Source of the DNA: Epiperipatus broadwayi | Lineage: Eukaryota > Onychophora > Udeonychophora > Euonychophora > Peripatidae | Reading direction: 5' to 3' | NCBI GenBank assembly: GCA_028023455.1 | Contig: JAQFVV010012446.1 | Location: 4,839,501-4,903,500 of the forward strand | Length of the DNA stretch: 64,000 nucleotides | Shown here: in pieces, positions 54,541 to 63,490 of the stretch | How the letters are laid out: each line of letters starts with the position of its first letter | Position numbering within the stretch: the stretch's first letter is position 1 | Notes under the pieces: generated by a model | Databases searched by the model: none | The model's input: the letters and a program-made list of their open reading frames with translations, nothing else | Told to the model about the DNA's origin: nothing | Translations under genes and position numbers: made by a program

Positions 54541-54774
54541 TACCCATTTGGATGGCCTACAAAATGACACACTTAAACTCTTGGATAGAATTGATTATAC
54601 TAATTATTTAAGACTTTTAAATAAAAACTCTTATTTATTTATTTACATCTTAAAAGTTCCCCCACCCATATTTTATTTAATAATTAAATTAATTATGTTT
54701 CAATAACCGTATTTCAATATAATAAATTGCCTTATTAATAGCACCGCACTACAATTATGTATAAATGTTAGACG

Positions 54775-55115
54775 GAATTTGTTTATAACCTTTTACACTA
54801 GATTTCTGTAGTATAATTTTCATTACATCACTCTCACGCAAGATAGGGATCAATTTCTAACCACTTTTAACACCTTGTAAAGGGGAGTAATCATAAACAT
54901 ATAACAAAAGATATATGAAAAAGATGCACCGTCCCCAAGATGCATATTTCATGCTGAATCAGCACTCATCAGTTGGCCCAGATCACAATCTGTTACACAT
55001 ATCTTTATAATTGTTCAATATATAGATAGCGAAAATTGCACTATAGAAATGTTATCCATTAAGGGGATAATCTCTTATCTAAAGAATGACTAATGAAAAT
55101 TATTAATTACACAGG
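54775..55115 (-). mobile_element. Family A2/H element carrying ribozyme A9
   Basis: Ends TTTCTGTAGTATAATTTTC and, inverted, TTTCTATAGTGCAATTTTC; inside CATCACTCTCACGCAAGATAG, AACCACTTTTAACACCTTG, AAAAAGATGCACC, then the ribozyme complement, TTACACATATCTTTAT. About 340 bp, non-coding. The right flank GATAATCTCTTATCTAAAGAATGACTAATG resembles the outer arm of 54460-54540. Confidence 0.75.
54931..54990 (-). ncRNA. Hammerhead ribozyme motif A9, best-preserved core
   Basis: Minus order: GATCTGGGCCAA, CTGATGA (plus 54966-54972), GTGCTGATTCAGCAT (54951-54965), GAA (54948-54950), ATATGCAT (54940-54947), C17 (54939), TTGGGGAC. Stem II pairs over six bases with one G-U; A15.1 and U16.1 are right; the cleavage triplet is AUC. 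CCAA/TTGG is intact and GATC/GGAC partly pairs. ATGCAT within helix III is self-complementary, which would favour a dimeric fold. Confidence 0.8.
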
Positions 55116-56034
55116 TTTTTTGCTTAATTAAAGCAATTTAATGTAATAAATTAAATCAACTGAATTTATCTACAGCTCACCCCTCCCTCACTGCTTTTGA
55201 GTTGATTAACGATTACATTTATTAGTGACAGACATTTTAAAAACAATTAATAGGATTGTGGTTTATATATTTAAACAATATTTAAAATAAACAGAGATTT
55301 ATTAGTTTCAAACTATAATTAATTTAAACTGAAGCTATTTTGACAAAAATTAAAAAAGATATATAAAAAAGAGGTTAAAGAGCATTTTATATGCGAAAGA
55401 TAAATCATTATTTGATACAGACTTTAGTTATTAAAGTGATGCGTATGTAAAATTATACACAGAAATAATTATCTTCTCACTTTTTATTTTTTTAATGTAC
55501 ATTTTAAAACATAATGAGATCGTAAATTCTAAAAGGCATGCTTGCCAATCTTTATTGACGTTTCGTGCAATTACAAAACCGTCATTCAAAGACCAACTCA
55601 ATCCAGTTTTATAACAAAAAACTTCGAACAACATAGCAACAAAAATTTACTGTTTTAATAAATTGTAGTGGAGTAAACGGGTAAAAATAGTACAGAGAAG
55701 TTATTTTAAACTTGGCTTAGCATTAAAATGAAAAAATAAACAGTCGAGAGAGAAAATAAAACAATGTACAGACATACTACTCATTAAGTGAGATTTAAAG
55801 TGCATATATTTAGGCTGGGGATAATCTTAATTTAATAAACAATACTAATCCAAAATGGCATTTTGCTCATATCTTGATCATTTTTTTCACATGTCTGCGG
55901 TTATATGTTTCAGGAAGATGTAATGAAATAGAAGTTTGAAATATATTTAAAAATATACAAATGAAATTTAATATTTATTTTCACGTCATAAAAATGGAAC
56001 AAGAAAAGGTATAGTCGTTTTAATTTATATTATT
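55116..56034. other. AT-rich DNA with one PLE-end-like motif
   Basis: Minus strand TTGAATGACGGTTTTG then GCACGAAACGTCAATAAAG (55600-55545) resembles the PLE end signature (TGAxGA, hairpin, GAAACGT). Open frame 55431-55634 (minus) overlaps it and has no other motif. Rest unrecognised. Confidence 0.4.
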
Positions 56035-56197
56035 CGATAAGCTTGCTTTCGACCAAACCTGTCAGATTCATAGTGCTCAACTATTATACAGCTCATAAAA
56101 CAACTTTGAAAGATTTGAAAGCTTATTGTGCATTATGTAAATTAAATATTTCACATGATCACCATTTCTTATGCTTGCTCACAATTATTATTAAAAT

Positions 56198-56497
56198 AGG
56201 CAAAACTAGAAACTAGTCTGGAGATATTGGATGAGTAGGCACTAGATAGGGCTTTTACGCACAAGCCTTCTGGCATGCATTGATTACTCTGGCTTGCACT
56301 GAGTGGCACTACTGTATGAAGAGTTTTGCCTGTTTTAAATTAGATATAGGCAAAACTAGAAACTAGTCTGGAGATATTGGATGAATATGCACTAGATAGG
56401 GTTTTACGCACAAGCCTTCTGGCATGCATTGATTACTCTGGCTTGCACTGAGTGGCGCTACTGTATGAAGAGTTTTGCCTGTTTTAAATTAGATATT
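56198..56497 (+). repeat. 150-bp tandem duplication of a family B half unit
   Basis: Copies 56198-56347 and 56348-56497 each run AGGCAAAACTAGAAACTAGTCTGG to GTTTTGCCTGTTTTAAATTAGATAT, nearly identical. Both begin at GAAACTAGTC, so the ribozyme is present only from GAA onward; the CTGATGA side was removed by joining to AGGCAAAAC. Confidence 0.85.
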
Positions 56498-56764
56498 TAC
56501 ATAATTTATTTTTGATAATGGTATCTTTGATTCTTTTTTATTAATTGCATAAGGGTCCTTAGCAATATCCCATGCCTCCTTGAATTTTTGTTTCCTATCA
56601 TCTCTTTTATTGCAAAATGTTTTTACATTAGTAAGATGAAATGTATGACTAGATGTGCATTTATATTCCAGAAATATGGATCTGTATTCAGAGCTGCTTT
56701 TGGATCTACTGTACAAATACTTATACTGGGCTATCCTCGTGGAAATATTACTGTGATTCACCAT
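56489..56764 (-). pseudogene. GIY-YIG-like endonuclease carboxy end
   Basis: Minus frame of 91 codons ends HTFHLTNVKTFCNKRDDRKQ then KFKEAWDIAKDPYAINKKE and IPLSKI. The R-x-x-KF-KEA-x-x-I-x(4)-P-x-x-NK block parallels PLE nucleases and the frames at 19148-19471 and 60329-60577. Immediately upstream, minus strand 56900-56770 reads LKEYHLSRHFRLF then CMQCPLCEK, a CxxC finger-like part of unclear origin. Confidence 0.5.
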
Positions 56765-57607
56765 AATATATTACTTTTCACATAGGGGACACTGCATGCA
56801 ATTTATAAACAACCTGAAATGTCTGCTCAGATGGTATTCTTTCAAAGTTCTTTTATGACCTGCGGAATAGTTGAGCACTACGAATCTGATTAAGTCGAAA
56901 GCACACTGAGCTAATAATATAAATTAATACAACTAGACCTTTTTTTGTTTCATGCTTATAACGTGAACATAAATATTACAGTTAGCACAGAAAGAGTCTT
57001 AATTTTTAGAAATAAAAATTTAAGTATATCTAAAAAAAATATGTGAATTTAAATTATAAAGTGCAATGTGCATCTTGGACATTTGAAAAAGTGAAAAGGA
57101 TGTTTCAAAATGCATTCGTAATTAGAGAGATTGGTCTGACTTGTGTGTTGATGAAGGGTTCAGATATGATAAGTTTAAGGTGAAAGAGGTACCAATAAAA
57201 ACATAAACTTGAAAATATATCATTCCTAAAACAGGTAAGAATATATATAGAAAGTGTATCAATGAATTGAGATGTGAAACTAATTACATAAAGCTAGGAA
57301 AAGGAATGTAGAAAATAGGAAGAAAAAATGTACTTAATATATAGTAGAAAGACGATGTATGAGAGTAAAATGTTAATCAATAAATGATAAATTATTAGTT
57401 AAAAAAAACATATTATGAAGATGGAAAGAATATAAGTGCTTTGTGTAATAGAAATAGCATTTATTTATACTAATTCATGAAGATAACAAGTTATGCAATA
57501 ATGGAAAAAAAAGAAATAAATGAGATAAAACTAAACTGACAACATAAAAGATTTGAAAAATTAGTGGAAATTTGCAGCCAACTTTCAGGAGAGTTGTGTT
57601 AGATTCA

Positions 57608-57835
57608 AAGATTTAATGCAGTGCTCTCAGATCCAATGCTCTTCACCGAGGAAGGTCACAAGCTAGAAACTAGTCTGGGGATATGAAATTAGTAGGCACT
57701 AGATAGGTATCCATTGATTACTATGGCTTGCCCTAGTGAAACTACTGTATGGAGAGACTTGTAACTGTTTTAACAACTTGTGTACATATAATATTGATGA
57801 TTTAATGCTTTAGTGGTTTAATATGTGAGAACTTT
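57608..57835 (+). mobile_element. Family B element
   Basis: Sense plus: TTAATGCAGTGCTCTCAGATCC, ribozyme, AGTAGGCACTAGATAGG, CCATTGATTACT, ACTACTGTATGGAGAGAC, AACAACTTGTGTA. One segment (GGGATTTTATGCACAAGC) is deleted. Confidence 0.75.
57631..57684 (+). ncRNA. Hammerhead motif B5
   Basis: ATCCAATGCTCTTCA, CCGAGGA (57646-57652), AGGTCACAAGCTA, GAA, ACTAGT, C, TGGGGATAT. U4 is C, and the distal helix I partner (TTGGAT) became GAAAT. Confidence 0.7.
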
Positions 57836-58430
57836 ATAATAATTAGAATATTGCAAAGCATTACTATAGAGTTGTTTTTATAAGGACTTAATAGAAATAT
57901 TGTATTTGAAAAACAGTATGAATTTAAAAAAAATAGTAAAGCAAATACGATTGCAGTTGTAAAAAAAAGAGAAAGGATAATGTTTTTTTTTTAAAAAATT
58001 AAAAATTTTTTAAGTGGGGAATTTTGTTTTTTTTGGTATAAAAAATAAAAAAAGAATTTATTATAAAAAAAGAAAAAAATTTTAAAAATTTGTTTAAAAA
58101 GAAGTATAATAGTATTTTTTTTTTTTCTTGTTTATATTTAAAAAAATGTTGTTGTGGAAGGAGTGTTTACAAAATTAAAAAAAATATAATTTATTTGCTG
58201 ATTAATAATAATTTAATGGTTATTGCTTAGGATTTCATAGGAAGGTTGAGCATTGTTGATGATAGTGTGACCACAATCCACGGAGTTTGAGTTTCATAAT
58301 CTATCACACTGGTCACTGCACCAAACTATATATAATATAATATTAGAAGGTACTGAGATTGAACTTAACAAAACACTAAATAGAACCATTAAAATTAAAA
58401 CAGTAATAAGAAAACAATATGAATAAAATA
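57836..58430. other. AT-rich DNA, nothing recognised
   Basis: Long A and T runs at 57960-58190; no motif. Confidence 0.4.
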
Positions 58431-58439
58431 ATGTTTAAA

Positions 58440-58540
58440 AGTAGTTCAAGCATTAAAAGTGCCAAACTGTAATCGATATGAGAACCTTATACTCCAGAAT
58501 CTGACTCATTACCACTGGACTAAAACACACAGAATAAGAA
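58440..58540 (-). repeat. Repeat G copy 2, tRNA-like
   Basis: See 47381-47490 for the shared blocks. Confidence 0.4.
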
Positions 58541-58649
58541 TTAAATGATTATGCTGAAAAAGAAGCAATGCTAAAACTATTGGAAAAAAAACCAGAAGAT
58601 ATGATGAAATAATATAAAAACAGGATGATTTCACGATATACAACTAACA

Positions 58650-58935
58650 GACCTTAAGGATCACATGATCATTATCTCTATACTAGCACATAATTGTTGT
58701 AAACAAAGGCAAAACTCTCCATACAGTAGTACCACCCTGTGCCAAACAGAGTAATCCTAAGATCTAGGTGCAGTGCTCTCAGATCCAAGGCTCCTCACTG
58801 ATGATGGCCTCTGGGGATACTGGATGAGTAGGCACTAGATAGGGATTTTATGCACAAGCCTTCTGGAATCCATTGATTACTGTTTGGCACAGGGTGGCAC
58901 TACTGTGTGGAGAGTTTTGCCTTTGTTTAAGATCT
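58650..58935. mobile_element. Family B palindromic element
   Basis: Arms GGCAAAACTCTCCATACAGTAG...CCCTGTGCCAAACAGAGTAA at 58709 and complement at 58876-58923 (TGTTTGGCACAGGGTGGC). Between them is one ribozyme remnant. Outer block GATCACATGATCATTATCTC leads it, as in 12150-12170. Confidence 0.8.
58783..58826 (+). ncRNA. Hammerhead remnant B7 with internal deletion
   Basis: ATCCAAGGCTCCTCA, CTGATGA (58798-58804), TGGCC then directly TCTGGGGATACTGGAT. Half of stem II, GAA and ACTAGT are deleted while helix I remains. Confidence 0.7.
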
Positions 58936-59430
58936 TAAGGATCTAAAATAAAATAAAAATGATAAAATTTAAATAGGCCATGAAATATTAATGAATAAGA
59001 TCATAATAGCAATCAGTTGAGAGATTAACAATAGCAAAACACAAAGGATATACATAATTATAATGAAGCATTAGGTATATAAAAAAAGAGAGAAACAATT
59101 ATTGAGTTAAATATGATATATTTTAGTAAACTGAAACAACTTTTATCAAAGGAATTTGAAAAAATTAAAAAACTAATTAATATTAGAGATAATTTAATCT
59201 TTGTTATTAAGAGATATACAGACATAATTTAATTGCTACATTTTGATGTACAATTGCCAAATTTACTTCAACCACAACTTTGACATAATTCACTCTAGAC
59301 AAATATATTAATGATTACCACTAATCATTTATTATACTAGAGATTATCTCCAGCCCAAATATAAACTTTAAACCTCAGTTAAAGATTAATATATCTATTT
59401 CCAGCCACTTTAGTAAATAAATTTATCACT
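58936..59430. other. AT-rich DNA with an H-element fragment
   Basis: 59310-59350 (ATTAATGATTACC-ACTAATCATT-TAGAGATTATCTC) resembles the arm of the 54.2-kb H element. Nothing else recognised. Confidence 0.4.
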
Positions 59431-59435
59431 TGCAG

Positions 59436-59612
59436 GTTTCAGGCCGGTTGTTGATGGTGTCATAGCGCCATCTGATGGCGGCAGTATAATCCCTCATCAA
59501 CTACCGTTATTAAGTACATCTCTGAGACAATATAATATATTCACTCTAGATTTGAAAAGGACATTTAGCAAGACAAAATGTATTTCGGGATATAATGAAG
59601 TAACTACTGATA
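59436..59612 (+). CDS. Possible exon, esterase/neuroligin-like motif (weak)
   Basis: After an acceptor-like TTTATCACTTGCAG a frame reads FRPVVDGVIAPSDGG then SIIPHQLPLLSTSLRQYNIF, and remains open to a TGA near 59612. PVVDGVI resembles the PVVDGxxxP block of cholinesterase-family proteins, where a short loop and Y-D-hydrophobic-GV follow. Against: no clear donor (AA|GTACAT at 59512 is poor), downstream text is AT-rich, and GCGCCATCTGATGGCGG looks like the generic (A)GCGCCA(C/T)CT motif also seen at 59897. May be chance. Confidence 0.2.
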
Positions 59613-59619
59613 AATGAAA

Positions 59620-60000
59620 TTATTAAGTAATCTACATATGAAACAAAATGATCGAATTAAATTAAATCATGTATAAAATTTCAGAAAAAGAAATTAGACA
59701 TTTAACATAGGATGGTAATCCATCTTCTGTTATGTTCAATAGATATACAGTATACATTACATGTCTTTTATCTAATTAAGTGTTAAGACTGCCTTAACTA
59801 CCACATTGATAATTTAAATATAAATCAAATAATAATAGTAAATATTAAAATTTTTATAGAATTAAATGTATAAGAAAATAAAGCTGGAGTTGGTTGAGCG
59901 CCACCTAGCGTGCAATAATGAAACAAATCCACTGCAGTATATCACCAAATAAGAACCATCTCTGTCACTTACTTTAAGCTTTAGAAAGTCATAATAAACA
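59620..60000. other. AT-rich DNA, nothing recognised
   Basis: Contains GAGCGCCACCTAGCGTGC at 59897-59914, a lone GC-rich patch. Confidence 0.4.
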
Positions 60001-60300
60001 TCACTTGATAGTGCTAATTAAATTCCTGTCTTGTACTGATCCATCAAATTTCCCCAATCTAGTTTCAGGCTTATGGATTTTATCAGTGAGCAGCTTTGTA
60101 TCTTGGTCCAATGTCACTGGTTCTTTAGGATCTAATGAACCCTCCCAGTGTCCATCATTTATTTCTCTACTATATTCTTAGGCTATTAGCCCAAACTTAA
60201 AAACATTTTTCAATCTAAGTCAATTTACTTTGAATAATCGTATAGATCTGAAAGCGGTTTAGTATCTATAAATTGTGGTGTCCTTAAATTTTTAATAATT
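60000..60300 (-). mobile_element. Family B element, diverged
   Basis: ACATCACTTGATAG, CCATCAAATTTCCCC, CTAGTTTCAGGC, CAGTGAGCAGCTTTG, TCTTTAGGATCTAATGAACC, TTTTTCAATCTAAGTCAAT and TGGTGTCC follow the 11.8-12.1 kb order. Confidence 0.7.
60041..60102 (-). ncRNA. Hammerhead motif B8 (degenerate)
   Basis: Minus: GATACAAAGCTGCTCA, CTGATAA (plus 60080-60086), weakened stem II, GAA, ACTAGA, T, TGGGGAAATTTGAT. G8 is A, U16.1 is lost. Confidence 0.65.
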
Positions 60301-60720
60301 ATAGGCACATATATGTACCAATGAGCATATGTTCGATTGGGGAAATACAAAAATATTGGATAAAGAAGATAAAGTACAACGAAGAAAATTCAACAAAGCT
60401 GCTTGCATGACAATGGAAAAGAACCCCATAAGTCTACATAATATCTGGAAGTCAATAATTAAATTTGCTCTTAAGCAAAAATGGATAAATCTGAGAACCC
60501 TCATAGATAAGGATATGAAATTTCAACTAACTGTTGCCTCTGGCAGAATAACTCTGTTGGTTAGACCATTACCTTAAAATTCAATTTTTAAGAATCTAAG
60601 GGTCCTCATTCAATTCCCATGCTAGTATTGTCACTGATCAGGCCAGCAACACCTGAGGAAGGGACGAAAATCATTCAAAGCAGTGTATTATATACTAACA
60701 TGTGATTAGAAAATTTAAAT
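60300..60720 (+). pseudogene. PLE GIY-YIG endonuclease end with tRNA-like tail
   Basis: Frame 60329-60577: MFDWGNTKILDKEDKVQRRK, FNKAACMTMEKNPI, HNIWKSIIKFALKQKW, matching the F-x-W-x-x-T-x-x-L block and K-x-A-x-x-I helix of PLE nucleases. Then the tRNA-like AACTCTGTTGGTTAGACC...GGGTCCTCATTCAATTCCC and CAACACCTGAGGAAGGGACG as in the 18.5-19.8 kb palindrome. This copy has no inverted partner. Confidence 0.7.
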
Positions 60721-60779
60721 GACGTTCAAAAAAATTCCCTAAAGTCATCTTATTTAATGTTAGGTGCTGAAAATAGTTC

Positions 60780-60850
60780 AACATATAAGTGTATTAACAT
60801 TAAACATCATATGATCACCATTACTGTATGGAGAGTTTTGTCTGTGTATT
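60780..60850 (+). mobile_element. Family B ends, internally deleted
   Basis: AACATCATATGATCACCATTACTGTATGGAGAGTTTTGTCTG joins the outer block directly to the inner terminal block (shown here in abbreviated reading of 60800-60845), so almost the whole unit is deleted. Confidence 0.6.
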
Positions 60851-61550
60851 AACACTATTTACATAATTAAAAATATTGATTCATTTTAAAAACATTTTAC
60901 AGAAACATATATACATTTATTTTGAAAAAGACCAACAACTTCATTTCTAATTTTTAAAATTTGGCATAGCCTTTTACCCCCAGGGTCTTACTTCAAAGTG
61001 AAAAAACAAAGATTCATACAGTTTTCATGAATATGCAAATAATGCTGTTCATAATGTTTTCAAATTAAAAATTATCTGGACTAAAAAGAAAAACAAGTGT
61101 AATTATATTGTTTTTGCAAGGATAACAAATTCTTTAATAGAACATATCACTAAAGTAGCTCTTTCTGTATATATTTCTGTACATAATTCATATATTTATA
61201 AATTCTACTAAACAAGCTGTATGTTTTGTAAAGCCTTTACAAGTGAGCTCTCTAAAACACAGCCATCTGTGAGAAATTGTGCCGCCCACCTAGAGGTTTT
61301 TATTTTTTTAAAGTGAAAAAATAAAATAACAATTTGAAAAGAATGCTCATTAGATATGTTAATTCTATCATTAATTAATAATCTTGATACTGATATTATT
61401 ATCTAGTGTTTTTACATCACTATATATTTTTCAAATATGTGTCAACTAATCGGTCTTCCGCTGTTTTGATTCAATGTGCATGCTCTGAGTATTCATAGCA
61501 AACATGAACACAATTACTTCGGTTTAATATAATATTAATATCATCTATGC
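60851..61550. other. AT-rich DNA, nothing recognised
   Basis: A less AT-rich patch at 61265-61300 (TGAGAAATTGTGCCGCCC) lacks an open frame. Confidence 0.4.
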
Positions 61551-61728
61551 TCTTTATTACTTTTACAATGCTTTTTTTATAAACTAATATGACAGTTTCA
61601 ATTACCCCAGCAATCTTCTACAGAATTTCTACTAAGATTTGAAGATATAAGTAGAAATTCTGAGGAAGATTGCTGGGGCAATCGAAACTGTCATATTAGG
61701 TTGTAAAAAAAGCATTGTAAAAGTAATA
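61551..61728. repeat. Palindrome D3 with PLE-end motif
   Basis: Arms CTTTATTACTTTTACAATGC and ATGACAGTTTC with complements. Sense right arm: CTGAGGA, A, GATTGCTGGGGCAATC, GAAACTGTCATAT (61667-61705). A third copy of the motif lies at 62925-62970 in antisense. The one extra A before the stem and a one-base helix III loop depart from the hammerhead rule. Confidence 0.8.
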
Positions 61729-62924
61729 AAGAACGTAAATGCTATTAATGTTATATGGATTTGGTAATGCAATAGAAAAGATAAAATTAATTCTGTTTAG
61801 TTATTGATGTTGTGTTACTGTAGCTCAAATATGCAGTGTGATTTATTTTTGTACTATCTTTAATAATTTGCTTCTGCTTCATAAATTTTATTACAGCATA
61901 ACGTTAAATGATCATGCCTAGCAAGAGAAGAAAAATTGAAGATGAAAAGGCTGCTAAATCTAAGTTATGATAGTACTGACCAATCATTTAAAATAGATGA
62001 ATCATGTGATCCTTAATTAATATTTTTTTGAAGCAGCCCTTGGGTTTTTAAGAATGCATAGCCTCACTCTACAGCATAAAAATTCACTATTTTGTTTTCA
62101 TTAGTGAAACAATTTAACTCTAGTAGATGAGTTTTACTACTCATAATAGTGGACTCATCAAAATGTCATTTGGAAAGTTTATCAGTAATTCTTTTCGTAA
62201 TATTATCAAACATATTTTTAATACTGTTTTTCAGTTGTACTGAATGAATAAGGAATTTTCATATTTTCCTTTTGTTTGCTTCATCACCAAACATATTTTT
62301 TATTTCACAACATGCTGGTAGAATAAGATTTTCTGCTTTGCTATGTACTGACTGGTTTATGTGTTTATTAATAAATTAAAAAAATATATGTGTGTGTCCA
62401 AATCTAGTCAATACAGGTAGTGGCGGGTCAAATAAATTGTCTAACAATATGCAAATTAGCAGAATTGTTATAATGACTGCAGAACTTCTAATGAGGAGAG
62501 AAAAAAGAAGACTATTAATATTAGTAGAGCATAATAAAAGCAGATTAACCAGTGTAATTGCAGACCAAGTAGTGCAGAAGAAAAGAAATACAATCAAATA
62601 TAATTGGACTGACTAAAAAATGTGAATGAATACTACTTTCTAACATTAGAAAACTAACATAGAAAGTTACAGAAGTAAAATGTTACACTTTAAATGAAGC
62701 AAGTAGATATTAAAAGAGGGACTTTTAATAAAGTATAGAGAGAAAGTCTTACTCTATATGTGAACTGTTCAATGATTAATATTATTTGTTGTGGAGTTCA
62801 ACCAGCAAGTCACCAGTAGAATTTATTAATCTAGTACTAGTGTATACATTATTCATGTAATATTAAATCATTCATGCACTTTACTACTGTTACACAATGT
62901 TTTATTTACCACCCTCTTTTAGAA
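61729..62924. other. AT-rich DNA, nothing recognised
   Basis: Frame 62392-62616 (plus) and its complement 62376-62597 are open on both strands but have no motif; the plus peptide (MTAELLMRREKRRLLILVE) is charged and could be a chance ORF. Confidence 0.4.
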
Positions 62925-62970
62925 TTTACAGTTTCGATTGCCCCAGAAATCTTCTTCAGAACTTTTATAT
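62925..62970 (-). repeat. Repeat D, isolated motif copy
   Basis: Minus strand TTCTGAAGAAGATTTCTGG then GGCAATCGAAACTG, matching the centre of 61551-61728. Confidence 0.65.
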
Positions 62971-63299
62971 CTCCTAACTTCAACTGCTAAACTTTAGTAT
63001 CTCCTAACTTCAACTGCTAGATTTAGTATTACATGATATACATTTGGCAATGAAATAAGAAAGATTAGTTATTATACATTATTCTGAATAAATAAACTTA
63101 ATGTTAAGTTATTAAACTTTTGGTGTGTTTTATTTAAAGTATAATTATTAAATGTACTGCTACTTAGATTATAGTCTGGCTCTGTACATATTAAGTATAT
63201 GGTTTTAACTTAATTCAGCTATCTTATATAATACAGAAATTTTACTAGTTTTTCAAAATATTTTACTTGTTTATTTTGCAGGACTAATAACTGATTGAA

Positions 63300-63490
63300 A
63301 TAATCTATTAAAACAGGCAAAACTCTCTATACGTATTGGCACTCAGTGCAAGCCAGAGTAATCAATGGACGCCAGAAGACTTGTGCATAAAATCCCCATC
63401 TAGTGCCTACTCATCCAATATTCCCAGACTAGTTTCTGGCTTGTTGCCTTCATCAGTTATAAGCAAGCATAAGAAATGGTAATCATGTGA
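63300..63490 (-). mobile_element. Family B element joined to its outer block
   Basis: AAACAGGCAAAACTCTCTATA, GTAATCAATGGACGCCAGAAG, CATAAAATCCCCATC, CTCATCCAATATTCCC, ribozyme, then GTTATAAGCAAGCATAAGAA and ATCATGTGATC. The last part is the outer block in inverted orientation. Confidence 0.8.
63412..63456 (-). ncRNA. Hammerhead motif B9, catalytic core intact
   Basis: Minus: CTGATGA (plus 63450-63456), AGGCAACAAGCCA, GAA (63434-63436), ACTAGT, C, TGGGAATATTGGAT. All core bases are present and stem II has GGC/GCC with an A-A closing mismatch. The 5' strand of helix I is missing because the element was joined to CTTATAA just before C3. Confidence 0.75.

Larger units (their letters stand above)
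56035..56930. mobile_element. PLE-related inverted segment with nested B copies
   Basis: Plus text GCTTGCTTTCGACCAAACC, AGTGCTCAACTATTATACAG at 56038-56110 is repeated inverted at 56840-56925. Between them are the duplicated B segment (56198-56497) and the frame 56764-56489. Outer block CACATGATCACCATTTC at 56153 belongs to B. Confidence 0.6.

Noticed and set aside
62376-62616. Overlapping open frames on both strands
   Set aside because: No motif on either strand; likely chance because the stretch lacks TAA/TAG in two registers.
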